Positions 34,977-46,018 of a stretch of DNA of 64,000 bases are shown here, piece by piece. Each line of letters opens with the position of its first letter. Within the stretch, counting starts at the first letter, position 1. Both the position numbers and the translations under genes were made by a program. This DNA comes from Mucor racemosus (lineage: Eukaryota > Mucoromycota > Mucoromycetes > Mucorales > Mucoraceae), in NCBI GenBank assembly GCA_027405735.1, contig JAPEHQ010000024.1, positions 62,001-126,000 of the forward strand, written 5' to 3'. Below the pieces are notes generated by a model. The model did not search any database and was not told where the DNA came from. It saw nothing but the letters and a program-made list of their open reading frames with translations.

Positions 34977-35373
34977 CTAAAGCTTTGCATTAACTATGCC
35001 TGCCTCCTTTAGGATTTTCTCTAATTTTCCAGAAGCGTAAGCAGACTTGAGAGCATCAGAACCACCAATGTGTTGTTGATTGATGAAAATGTTAGGCACA
35101 GTATTTTGTTTTGTTAATTCGGCTAATGCTTTTTGAATAGATTCTCCGTCTTTATGATCGTTCAATTCCAAGGCTTTGTAATCGACATGAATATCGTCAA
35201 ATAAATCTTTAGCTCCAATACAATAAGGACAATATGATTTACTGAAAATCTATGGTTATTATTGTTAGTTTACAACTTGGAAACGTATTCATTAAACACT
35301 TCATTACCATAACGGTATTGTCAGAAATGGCCTTCTTGACAAGGTCTCTAATTCCTTGGGTAACGATTGACAT
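34977..35373 (-). CDS. Dithiol glutaredoxin
   Basis: Predicted 112 aa from two exons on the minus strand: 35373-35308 and 35249-34977. The active site CPYC is at about residues 29-32 (FSKSYCPYC). The cis-proline TVPNIFIN and the glutathione-binding IGGSDAL follow in the expected places, so this is a class I (CPYC) glutaredoxin using glutathione to reduce disulfides. No targeting peptide is evident, so it is likely cytosolic. The stop codons of this gene and RAD17 face each other with 101 bp between them. The neighbouring 34930-34960 region has a short GT-rich tract. Confidence 0.95.
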
Positions 35374-35889
35374 TCTAATCAATTTATAAAAGTTTTTTGG
35401 TATGAATTAATGAAAGAAACCAAGAATAAACCATTATTATTTATAGGGCTACTTTTTCCCGACCGGGATTAGTCATCGTGGTTGGGTCCACTAATCAGGA
35501 ACAAGCTTCTTTGCGCAATCGTTTAGATCTTTTGGAAAATACTCTAGTAGCAGTTTTGTTACTAATGTGGGTCAGAGGTCCTTTCTAGCATTGAAATTTA
35601 TAGATATAGAGCATATTACTACGCTTTTGATAAACATAAATCTAAACGAGCTCAAAGACTATTTTTATCAATCGTATAATGTTCCAAAATATAAAATCAA
35701 TTGCTATTAAATTATTAATATCTCTTTATATATACCAAGGTTTTTTAGACCGTATTACCAAATCAAAGATGCAATTTATATGGTAATATTTGCATTAATT
35801 TTTAAATGTTCCAAAGCTTCTGCTATTTCAGTATTTTTAAATGTGATAAATGAATGGCCATTTTAATATATCTAACAAACAGCGTAAAA
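35374..35889. other. Intergenic, upstream of glutaredoxin
   Basis: No gene is seen. It runs from the glutaredoxin promoter into the left arm of the large inverted repeat. Confidence 0.4.
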
Positions 35890-36000
35890 GTACTAATTAT
35901 TCTGATTAACATCAATAGATTCAAAAAGCATAGTTAAGTGCAATCATTGCTACTAAATCGTATAATGTGATATGCAGCAAATCCTTCTTGAAGCATTTAT

Positions 36001-36036
<36 letters not shown>

Positions 36037-37530
36037 GTAATACTACAAATCATCGTTCAATATGACCAAATATTAGTGAATAAGAGAAAATACAATTGGT
36101 AAAAAACTGATAACCAATGTACATCGAGGTCAAGGTTGATAAAAAGCACATTCATTATGTAGTGGAAATCGCAACATTTTGATGATGGATAGAAATTACA
36201 GGACCAAGATGCTGTGTTTGCCTCAGAATTTTTGAAAGGGTTTAAAAGCATACCTCACCAAACTTACGTGGATACTAAATACTCACCATGTGCTACTAGT
36301 ATCATCTTGTTTTTTATTTGATTAGTGTATTATTAGAATTCAAGCTTTTCATAGCTTATAACAATGACAATGTGATGTTTCTGATTTTAGATTGGCATTT
36401 ATCATAAGGCAGGCTGATGATACATTTTATACTACTGTAGATGGAACTACGGAACTACTCGATTTAATTTATGGAATTTGAATGCAAATGCGGAGGAGCC
36501 ATTGTAAGTACTTAAGTTGGTTCTGGCAACGCATTAAATAAATTGGCTTGTTGGGACAAAGCGGGTAAAAAGATGGCAATAGGTTCCAGTGGTGGCCATG
36601 TTTGTTTATGTTTATAATGTTGGAGAGATAAGACTAAAACTCAATGTAAATCAACTCTAACGCAATAATTATAAGGTAATACTATATTATTATCAAATAA
36701 ACTATCCCAAAATATTAACATGTATAAAGATTTACAGTAATAAGAAGCTTGAATCGAGTGGATACAGCATCGATCATTAATTCTTGAAAAAGTTCTCAAG
36801 TATTATAAAATCTCTTATTTTTAAGAATTGCAAGGCTTATAAGCGGAATATTAATCTAGAAAATTATTTTTGTCCAGATCATCAACTTTGACATTTTTTA
36901 ATTTTTTTTTTTGATCTTGCAAATTTAGAGTTAATCATACTACCAATCATAAAAACAAAAAACATACACATATACCAAATTTAGCGCTCTATTTGCTCAA
37001 TAAGAAATAACAAACATTTTTATTACAAAATATTACATGAAAATCCTTTAACCAAAAATCCGTTTTTGGGGCAAAAGTACAAACTTTCATTACTTAACAT
37101 TTAATATTAAGCTTTTATAAAATGTGTATTAGCTATGGCTACAATTTTCTCTCACAATGTAGTATATTTAAACGTTGATTTTGGTGTCAAAATTTAATTT
37201 TTCTGTTTTTTGACCAAAATCATGAGTGTTGGTAAGGGTAAAATGAGCCCGGAAAATGTCCGCTACAAAAACTGAATTTTCAGACCATATGTGGTTAAAT
37301 ATAAGAAAAGTTAAAAAAAAGAAACGCTTTTCTATTTAAGGCTTAGATATACCATAGTATAAGAAACTTAGCAATTCAATCTTGCTATGCTCAATTACGG
37401 CGTCGCTCTACGGGCTCGCTTTTGCAATTTTTTAATGAATGTATGATATGACAGACGGGTTTTCTGGTAGGAAAATGCATGTTTCTATGATAACAGATAT
37501 TGCCTATTTTTTTTTTTACTTTATGGTTCA
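35890..37530 (-). repeat. Left arm of a large inverted repeat
   Basis: About 1.64 kb, the reverse complement of 38905-40543. In every segment I compared base by base the two arms are identical except for the length of a T/A homopolymer (T run at 36001-36035, A run at about 40397-40428). The arm is an inverted copy of composite segments S6-S7, including the dynein-like fragment. The spacer is 1.37 kb. Confidence 0.9.
36433..36630 (+). pseudogene. Dynein intermediate chain WD40 fragment (left arm)
   Basis: In pieces this encodes TVDGTT, LWNLNANAEEPL, VGSGNALNKLA and WDKAGKKMAIGSSGGHV, matching the last WD40 blade of cytoplasmic dynein intermediate chain (animal pattern VDLWNLNNDTE, NPALNRVRW, REIAVGDSEGQIVIYDVGE). 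It is broken by frame changes and by a 4-bp TTTG duplication near the end. It is the mirror of the fragment at 39803-39998. Not a functional gene. Confidence 0.75.
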
Positions 37531-37571
37531 TAATGATTATGACTATTTGTAAATATGTTTATAGCTATAAT

Positions 37572-37963
37572 TGATATATCATAAGTTTACCCAGATGTAG
37601 AAATCCAGGAACAACTATTGAAATCCAACATGGCATGACATTTAGTAACTCATACTAAATGTCATACATAACCACTAGCATTAACAGCGACTATCAGGAA
37701 CACTCAGGAACAATCCGTAGCAATGAAACATAAGCAATCCTACATCTTATTCAAATGATACAATCACAGATTCCCAATTCCACAGATTCCATTGTATATG
37801 ATTTGTTCCCAAATCATATCAAGTACCTCAATACCCGGCAATTCATTAATAATATTGATAATCATATAACCATTTAGAAAACATATAAATACGAAGCATC
37901 AATGAATTAATAAAATGTATCTTTTAGCAGAGTATTTCTATATTAGTATCTTTTGATATAACA
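37572..37963 (+). mobile_element. Solo LTR, LTR-D family, with target duplication ATAAT
   Basis: 392 bp, starts TGATATATCATAAG and ends TTGATATAACA. It is flanked by exact ATAAT at 37567-37571 and 37964-37968. The uninterrupted host sequence TAGCTATAATAATGTTTACAG is seen at about 14440 and 55665. Confidence 0.88.
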
Positions 37964-37981
37964 ATAATAATGTATGCTTAC

Positions 37982-38162
37982 TGTTATATCAGAATCTATA
38001 TATGGCATTACCGATGTCTATTTTCATAGTCTCAGTCCTGGGTGTGCCCATATCATTATTGTATTACCCGAGATTGCCGTCTATTACATATATCCTTACA
38101 TTGTATATTGAATAAACTCCACCTTTTACTCTTGTTCAATTCTTATTGTTATTGATAAAACA
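37982..38162 (+). mobile_element. Solo LTR, LTR-C family, with target duplication CTTAC
   Basis: 181 bp, TGTTATATCAGAATCTAT...GATAAAACA, flanked by exact CTTAC at 37977-37981 and 38163-38167. It lies only 13 bp beyond the LTR-D target duplication. Homologous to 15588-15766. Confidence 0.88.
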
Positions 38163-38904
38163 CTTACAGCAACAACAATGGCTTTTGCTCGAGCATAAAC
38201 TGAAATAACACTTACTGTTTAAATTTATATGCAAGCCAAATCTAATATTATAGATGTTACTTTATCACAAATAAAATTTGAACAAATCAACCTTGTTTAA
38301 CCTTACTATTTTAGTTTACGATTGTCGTCAACTATAAAAAGATTTGTTTTCAAGTATAGCTACGATTAAAACTATGGTTATTAGGCAAGCCATCAGATTA
38401 TTCTTTTTTCCTTTTTTTTTTTTTTTTGTGTTTCTATATTATTTGAAATTTTATTACTTTTCTGGAACATTTCATGGGTTTGTAGTCAGTTCTAGCTTCT
38501 CATTAAGTATATATAAATATGATTGCCTTCGATTTTTTTAATCTGGTAATCAAGAAGTACGTCCAAAAATACAGTAGTAGTGAATAATGATATTTGATCT
38601 TAAAATGTGGCTAAATGAAAATACAGTATCAGTCTCTAATATAGACTGCTACAACATATATTAGAAACATTAGTCACCTACGTTAGCATGCGTATTCAGA
38701 TAAAAGAAAAGAATACCAGCTTGATAGTCTGATATGCCTTATCAAACGGTGAATATATCCTTGCATCCTTGGAATATGAAAGCAAAAAGAGAGAAACAAC
38801 ACACGTAGAAAAGGATTTTAAAGGCTTTACATTATTTAGCACAATTAAACCCCTCCTAAATTGCACATTTCAGCCAATGTAAAAGCAGCATTACAGCGTA
38901 TGAA

Positions 38905-40394
38905 CCGTAAAGTAAAAAAAAAAATAGGCAATATCTGTTATCATAGAAACATGCATTTTCCTACCAGAAAACCCGTCTGTCATATCATACATTCATTAAA
39001 AAATTGCAAAAGCGAGCCCGTAGAGCGACGCCGTAATTGAGCATAGCAAGATTGAATTGCTAAGTTTCTTATACTATGGTATATCTAAGCCTTAAATAGA
39101 AAAGCGTTTCTTTTTTTTAACTTTTCTTATATTTAACCACATATGGTCTGAAAATTCAGTTTTTGTAGCGGACATTTTCCGGGCTCATTTTACCCTTACC
39201 AACACTCATGATTTTGGTCAAAAAACAGAAAAATTAAATTTTGACACCAAAATCAACGTTTAAATATACTACATTGTGAGAGAAAATTGTAGCCATAGCT
39301 AATACACATTTTATAAAAGCTTAATATTAAATGTTAAGTAATGAAAGTTTGTACTTTTGCCCCAAAAACGGATTTTTGGTTAAAGGATTTTCATGTAATA
39401 TTTTGTAATAAAAATGTTTGTTATTTCTTATTGAGCAAATAGAGCGCTAAATTTGGTATATGTGTATGTTTTTTGTTTTTATGATTGGTAGTATGATTAA
39501 CTCTAAATTTGCAAGATCAAAAAAAAAAATTAAAAAATGTCAAAGTTGATGATCTGGACAAAAATAATTTTCTAGATTAATATTCCGCTTATAAGCCTTG
39601 CAATTCTTAAAAATAAGAGATTTTATAATACTTGAGAACTTTTTCAAGAATTAATGATCGATGCTGTATCCACTCGATTCAAGCTTCTTATTACTGTAAA
39701 TCTTTATACATGTTAATATTTTGGGATAGTTTATTTGATAATAATATAGTATTACCTTATAATTATTGCGTTAGAGTTGATTTACATTGAGTTTTAGTCT
39801 TATCTCTCCAACATTATAAACATAAACAAACATGGCCACCACTGGAACCTATTGCCATCTTTTTACCCGCTTTGTCCCAACAAGCCAATTTATTTAATGC
39901 GTTGCCAGAACCAACTTAAGTACTTACAATGGCTCCTCCGCATTTGCATTCAAATTCCATAAATTAAATCGAGTAGTTCCGTAGTTCCATCTACAGTAGT
40001 ATAAAATGTATCATCAGCCTGCCTTATGATAAATGCCAATCTAAAATCAGAAACATCACATTGTCATTGTTATAAGCTATGAAAAGCTTGAATTCTAATA
40101 ATACACTAATCAAATAAAAAACAAGATGATACTAGTAGCACATGGTGAGTATTTAGTATCCACGTAAGTTTGGTGAGGTATGCTTTTAAACCCTTTCAAA
40201 AATTCTGAGGCAAACACAGCATCTTGGTCCTGTAATTTCTATCCATCATCAAAATGTTGCGATTTCCACTACATAATGAATGTGCTTTTTATCAACCTTG
40301 ACCTCGATGTACATTGGTTATCAGTTTTTTACCAATTGTATTTTCTCTTATTCACTAATATTTGGTCATATTGAACGATGATTTGTAGTATTAC

Positions 40395-40430
<36 letters not shown>

Positions 40431-40543
40431 ATAAATGCTTCAAGAAGGATTTGCTGCATATCACATTATACGATTTAGTAGCAATGATTGCACTTAACTA
40501 TGCTTTTTGAATCTATTGATGTTAATCAGAATAATTAGTACTT
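38905..40543 (+). repeat. Right arm of the large inverted repeat
   Basis: Mirror of 35890-37530. It sits in the normal order of the composite repeat (S5-S6-S7-S8 continues on both sides), so this is the older arm and the left arm is the inverted copy. Confidence 0.9.
39803..39998 (-). pseudogene. Dynein intermediate chain WD40 fragment (right arm)
   Basis: Reverse-strand mirror of 36433-36630, with the same frame breaks. See that entry for the motif comparison. Confidence 0.75.
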
Positions 40544-41060
40544 TCATTCAAAAGTAAGCTTTGCTTTATACATTTACATTTACCCATTCAATAAATGGCA
40601 TTGCATTTATTATCCGTTATATCAGTCAGCCAACTTCGTCTTCTTAATTTGATACATTTGACAATTAAATGCGCAAATTACACTTGAGCCATCAGGTATT
40701 ACCACAAAAAAATCTCGTATAAGTCGACAAAGCATTACAATTTGAATCATTTTTTTGTGTTCATACTGTAGATCTGAGCTCTCTCTCACATTCATAGATT
40801 TCTGCATGAACCATATCTCTAATCTGTTCAATTTAACTGAAATACATTAAACGTCAACATTGTACTCGATAAAACGCCTTACTTTATTGCGAATCAACAC
40901 AATAACTAATTTGACGCTAGTTTAGCATCAGCAGTTGAATCAGATAAATTTGAGATTAGACAACCCCTGTTAATAACTTTGCATACCATGAGCTAAGAAT
41001 GGATCGTTATTTTAGATATGCTAATCAAGGATGGTGAGTTAACTCTAATAATGGACGAAC
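40544..41060 (+). repeat. Composite long repeat, segment S8
   Basis: Recurs at 60000-60349 and 62650-63180. Landmarks are AAAAGTAAGCTTTGCTTTATAC and ATACCATGAGCTAAGAATGG. No coding potential is recognised. Confidence 0.7.
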
Positions 41061-41624
41061 GAGCCGATTAGCAGTATACCATTACACATTTATCAATTAA
41101 TAATAATTTCTACTGCCACATCTAATGGGTCCCCATCCATTTAATAGGTCTTATTGCAGCAGCAAATAACAATATTGTTTATTACTAAAATAAAAAAAAA
41201 ACGCACAGTACATAAATGCATAATTATAATTAGTAGATAAAGTTTTATTACAAAATATTTTGGATTGAAGATTAAAATAGTCGAAAAAGTATGAGGGAAT
41301 TTACAATAATTTAGCGAATATGGATACCGTCAGACTTGAAAGGAGTTAGCCTTAGTAATATTTCAATTTAAAGCACCTTTCTATTGATTTAATATTTAAG
41401 AGGTAATTATGCCGAGCTGAGAGTTATTTCAGAAGGAAATCGATTTTATTTTTTTTATAAAGGATATTAAAGAGACTAGTAATGATTCAATCACGAAGAA
41501 GAACGTAGGGTCTTTATTGTAAATGAAAAGAGAACCAAAAACCATCAGGTCTCGGTTCCTGAAAATCTTTATACTACAATCCCTATTAAATCTTAAATGT
41601 CAGTTCTATAATAGAAATTGAAAC
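41061..41624. other. Intergenic, AT-rich
   Basis: Mostly unrecognised. A short block at about 41096-41160 resembles the middle of LTR-B (AATAATAATTTCTA...TAATGG). Confidence 0.35.
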
Positions 41625-41627
41625 TAA

Positions 41628-41764
41628 CACTATGAAGAAAAATTTCTTAATTTTTTTAATTGTGCCATATTAAGAAAAATAAAAAAAATTCCATTACTTA
41701 TTTTTTTCAATTTCATCTTAATATGGCACAATGAAGAGGATTAAGAGATTTTTTCTTCATAGTG
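41628..41764. mobile_element. Foldback MITE with CACTA ends and 3-bp target duplication
   Basis: 137 bp, nearly palindromic. It begins CACTATGAAGAAAAA and ends with the inverse TTTTTTCTTCATAGTG; the arms also share TTGTGCCATATTAAG. It is flanked by TAA on both sides (41625-41627 and 41765-41767). CACTA termini with 3-bp duplications are typical of CACTA (EnSpm-type) transposons. Confidence 0.75.
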
Positions 41765-41981
41765 TAAATAAAAGAGTGAAAACCGACAATTTGTTCGAGA
41801 ATAAAAGGTCTACTATCTATTAAAACATATAGTCGCACTGATCTAACATTGACTATTATAGGCTGACTTAAAATAGATTGTGAAAATCAAGTATCAAAAT
41901 TAATAATGAGGCATTAATTCTTTGTATTCACATTTCACAATGCTGTTTTTCTCCTATTTATTTAGTTCCTTCAATTCATCT

Positions 41982-42275
41982 TGATCTATCAGAATTAGGA
42001 ATTACCGAATTACCAACTTAGAACATCTGTCAAACTATGATGTTCAACATGCGAATCAAGCAAGGTTACATTTCATGACTCCAATATTACCACTGAAACA
42101 TAACATATTATATCCATACACATTAATAATAATTTCTATTGGTACATCTTCTAATGGACCCCTGTGCATTAGATCTTATCACACAATCCCAATAAGTATA
42201 TAAACCCATATTTAATTCATTCTAATAAACGGTACTTTTTACGTTGATTTTAATTTACGAAGTCTCGATAAATCA
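41982..42275 (+). mobile_element. Solo LTR, LTR-B family, with target duplication CATCT
   Basis: 294 bp, TGATCTATCAGAATTAGG...CGATAAATCA, flanked by exact CATCT at 41977-41981 and 42276-42280. It has a TATA-like ATATAAACC and an AATAAA-type signal near its 3' half. Other copies are at 55911-56206, 15321-15801 and in fragments. Confidence 0.88.
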
Positions 42276-42331
42276 CATCTTATAATTGGCGTTTAAGAGA
42301 AATTGTAGTAAATATCTTCAGGAACAGAGAC

Positions 42332-42529
42332 CTAATGGTTCATGGTTCCTTTTCTATCCTTGTAATAAAGACGACCTTGTGCTGAACTAGGTAGTATTTC
42401 TTCACATAATAAATTAAAAGTCATCTCATTTGAAACCATGCCATGCAATTCAAATAAGAGATTATGAATATAAACCATCATAAATAACCAAGGATATTCT
42501 AATGTATCAAAGATACCAAGGGTATTCAT
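42332..42529 (-). CDS. Unidentified short open frame
   Basis: 65 aa on the minus strand with a balanced composition (LEYPWLFMMVYIHNLLFELH..., CEEILPSSAQGRLYYKDRK). It looks more protein-like than other frames in the repeats, but I recognise no family. Possible upstream acceptor sites exist near 42555 (TTTTTAG on the minus strand), so it could be the 3' exon of a larger or broken gene. It ends about 50 bp from the LTR-B solo LTR, whose insertion may have disturbed it. Confidence 0.25.
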   Translation of the reverse strand: MNTLGIFDTLEYPWLFMMVYIHNLLFELHGMVSNEMTFNLLCEEILPSSAQGRLYYKDRKGTMNH

Positions 42530-43009
42530 AATGTGTTGTATTATAAATAAAAAAACCTAAAAATTTCATGCGAATCAAATAGAACAAGTAAGGGCTGTTC
42601 TGAACGCATGATTGACAACTGAGGTTGTCAAAAACCAATTTAAGAGCCGCCCTTGATCAAGTAAATCAAGGACTCAACAACCCAACAATATATTCAAAAT
42701 TGCGGAATAATTGAAAGTCGACAGAACAACTGCCAGACAAATATCAATAACCAAATAAAATAAATAGAGAAGTAGAAATAGTATTTTATTGTAGATTATC
42801 CATAATTAAATAAAGAAGGATTTAAACAGTATCTCTTTTAAAGCTTTTTCTATAAAATTTTACTCCTTTTTACTGCAGACCTTATATTTTCCATCATGAT
42901 TTAACCACTTACCAATCTTTTTATTACTTTATAAAAATAATATCTATTCAATCAAATGAATGCCGCATGCGATTAGATCCAAGTGAGAGCTATTCTGCAT
43001 TTTTTGTTT
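42530..43009. other. Intergenic, AT-rich
   Basis: No gene or recognised repeat. Confidence 0.4.
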
Positions 43010-43930
43010 CAGTAAAAAATATTGATTTTTCATCGGAATAATCAAAATAATAATCCACAGTACAGCTTACAGCCTATACCAACTGAGTTTGAAAATACAT
43101 TTGTACAAAATGGTCGAAAAATGATTCAGAAAACAAAATCGTTTAAATACTCATGAGCTGGAAAATAAGTTGAACTAGCGTATTAAATGTTTTTTGTACA
43201 GTTTTAAATTCTGCATCCACCTAAATAAAATTCAGGCAAATGTTTTATATTGAAATTTGCATAAAATATGATTGAAGTTTTGGAGGTTTTTTGAAGAAAC
43301 ACATTACTTTTTATAAGCATAATTTAAATATAAATAATTAAAATGATGCACAAAAAAATCATCTATCGATCGAGTTATTGCAGAGCCTTTTAGCTTCATT
43401 TTTCATAGAGAAAACGAAGTTTTCGTCAAAAAAATTTCAAATTCAGAATTTAGGACGAGGGTATACAAGGGAAAATTGAAGCTAGAAACAAAAGTGTCTC
43501 TTTGTACATATTTTTGAGGATATCTCCACGAAAAATCAATACTTTTAAAAAAAAATTAAATTGGATCCGAGAGAGCTCAACGAGGTTGCTGACATGAATG
43601 TAAAAAAAATGCTGCTCAATTTACCAAATATTTTGAAATCTACTACAGAAATGTCAAAAAAAATGAAAAAAAAACAAAAGTACTCCGAATTATTTTATAC
43701 TAAAATATGTTATAGAGCACTTTAAAATGAGTAAGTTTTATTATTAAGGAGTGTTAGTATAGCTTGATTTTTTGTAGAGATATGAAGGCTCAAAGTTTTC
43801 AATATTTATCAGTGAAATACATGTAAAAATCTAAAGCATTAGCACTAAAAAAGTTGTAGTAACTGCAGAAGATGGGATATTTTCTGACGTTTGTTTTGGG
43901 TTAAAGTTGAACATCTTAAGTATAACGGCA
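43010..43930 (-). repeat. R1 repeat, copy 3 (inverted)
   Basis: Reverse complement of the 3' three quarters of R1. Landmarks are TCCGAGAGAGCTC and GGAGGTTTTTTGAAGA. Confidence 0.65.
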
Positions 43931-44619
43931 TATTGCAGTGAAAATATATACTAAAAAGCATGATAGTAATAAAATAATCTAATTTTCAAGTGTCTCTCAT
44001 AAAATATGATGACACTTGAAATATAAGCGACAATAAACAAACGCTTTAATTGAACACAATACAAACGTATGCTAAAAATATGAAATACTTTTTGAACCAT
44101 ACATGGCGTATAAATGATAGCACCCTTGATCATGATGCAATCAATTATACAAATGACAAACATATCAAAAAGGCTTCTACCCAAATCAATAAATAATAAT
44201 AAACAAAGATATCAACTCAGTCAACTACTCTTCTATATCGTAGTTGCACTATCAGTATAAACAAAGATTCAAGTTTATAAAAATTGCCCCTTAATTCAAG
44301 GTTACATAAAGTAGATATAACAATAATAAACAACCATTTCTCAAAAGGTCGATATTGTCACACTTGGCATACAATCCCTTATGGCTAATGCTCTGCATGA
44401 TTTACCCCTTAAAATATTTAATCAATAACAATGTACTTAAAACTAGAAGATTTCTAAATATAAATCCATTCAAGTCTGATGGTATCCAAGTTCTCCAAAT
44501 CACTATAAATATCCTCATACTTTTTCAATTATTTTAGACTTTCAGAAACATTTTATAATAAAACTTTAGCTGATTATAATTGTATTTCTACCGCTTTTAT
44601 TTTCATAAACAACATCGTT
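43931..44619. other. Intergenic, AT-rich
   Basis: Two short frames (43951-44184 minus, 44355-44537 plus) without domain. Nothing is called. Confidence 0.35.
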
Positions 44620-45080
44620 ATTTACTGCACATTAATTCTTTCTTGGTGTTATTTAGTGAAAAAAAAAAGTTGGGCAAAGATGAAAAGTCGAACCCAGTTG
44701 TTAAATGCAAAGCAGAGAAATTTATCTGTTTTGAGCCTTTCATGAAATAAAATGAATTTGTGAACAGGAAGTATGATGCGACTAATTCATATCTATTAAG
44801 CAATGCTCAAGCTATATTGTACAGGTTGTTTAATATTAGGTTCACGGTTACACATAATAATCGAAATTTTGAAAAACAATTTTTCAAACTCAGGATTTAC
44901 GAACGAAAAAGCACATTTTCCAATCTTCAAAGAATTTATTGAAGCATGCAGCATGATTCTAAGCAACCAGTTTTTCTTTTAGTGTATTCTGTAGCATCTG
45001 AGGTATAGTTTAATGGTTTTTATTTCGTGATTTACTATTGAAGAGATGTCGCGCTCCGATTTTGAAGATGAACAATTTAA
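44620..45080 (-). repeat. R1 repeat, partial diverged copy (inverted)
   Basis: Contains the inverse of CACTAAATAACACCAAGAAA and the inverse of the R1 start (CTTCAAAATCGGAG). Confidence 0.55.
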
Positions 45081-45947
45081 GGAAACGATTAATCGAACGA
45101 TTTTATGATTTATGGGCATTTTGAATATTATAATGATAGTTGAAGTTAGCCATTAATATTGTAACAATGATACATAGCTTTCCAAAGCTTAAGTTGATAC
45201 ATCCAAATTCGAAACGCGTTGTAGCAAAATTATATATTTAAACTAAATGTATGTACAGGGTTGATAAAATCAAATTTTATTATAAAGAAACATATATACA
45301 AAATAATACAAAAAGATACCAGGTCTATAAAAATTAAAATAATAATTAGTTTCAACGTTTACAAAAAAAAAAAAAAAAAATGTAAATGAAGAAATAATAA
45401 AATGAAATTGCAAGAAATACGCTCAGAGAGAAGATTGTTTTTATTTCAAGAACCACTCATTCAGTGGTTTCAGGATTTTCAGTGTGTGTGTGATACTTTT
45501 AGTCATCGCCGCACATTTCTTACAGTTTCCTTTTACCATTTCTTACACTTTTAGAGACACTTTACCTTTTAGACTTTGATTTCTTGTTGATAAGCTAAAG
45601 AACAAGAAAGGGTACCAAGAAAAATTTTCTTTTTTATAAGAAATTTAGTTGCCGTGACGGTAGAAATTTTTACGGGACGGTGTAGTAGCAGTAGCATCAT
45701 GTCAAGTTCATGTTTACATTGCCGACAATGCATATAGGATATAAAATATTATTTATCCATGATAAACTGCTATAGAATCAGGATGATAGTAATTGAATTT
45801 GGACCCTATTTGTTTTTGTATTTACAGACAACCTAGGCTATACAAATGCATATATTGAAATTGTATTCAAATTATGCCAAATTGTAAAACAGAAATGATG
45901 AGGATGAATTTATTTAAGAAAATGAAAATTGCATGATGAAAAGAAAG

Positions 45948-45982
<35 letters not shown>

Positions 45983-46018
45983 GGAGAAAAAGAAAGCATT
46001 TTATGATAAAGGTATGGT
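45081..46018. other. 3' flank of the GRAM/VASt gene
   Basis: No gene. It has an A-rich AAAAGAAAAG stretch at about 45945-45990 and an A run at 45362-45380. Confidence 0.45.

Larger units (their letters stand above)
37531..38904. repeat. Spacer of the inverted repeat
   Basis: Contains two solo LTRs at 37572-37963 and 37982-38162, then composite segments S4-S5 (38168-38904) leading into the right arm. No gene. Confidence 0.8.

Noticed and set aside
36001..36035. Poly-T tract as evidence for a retroposed poly(A) tail
   Set aside because: The matching A tract in the right arm lies inside a repeat that continues on both sides, and other copies have only 5-9 A at this place, so it is an expanded homopolymer and not an insertion end.
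36057..36251. 64-aa open frame, identical in both arms of the inverted repeat (also 40180-40374)
   Set aside because: The identity follows from the arms being identical. The other composite-repeat copies (15.2, 59.6 and 62.3 kb) break the frame, and no domain is visible, so it is not called as a gene.
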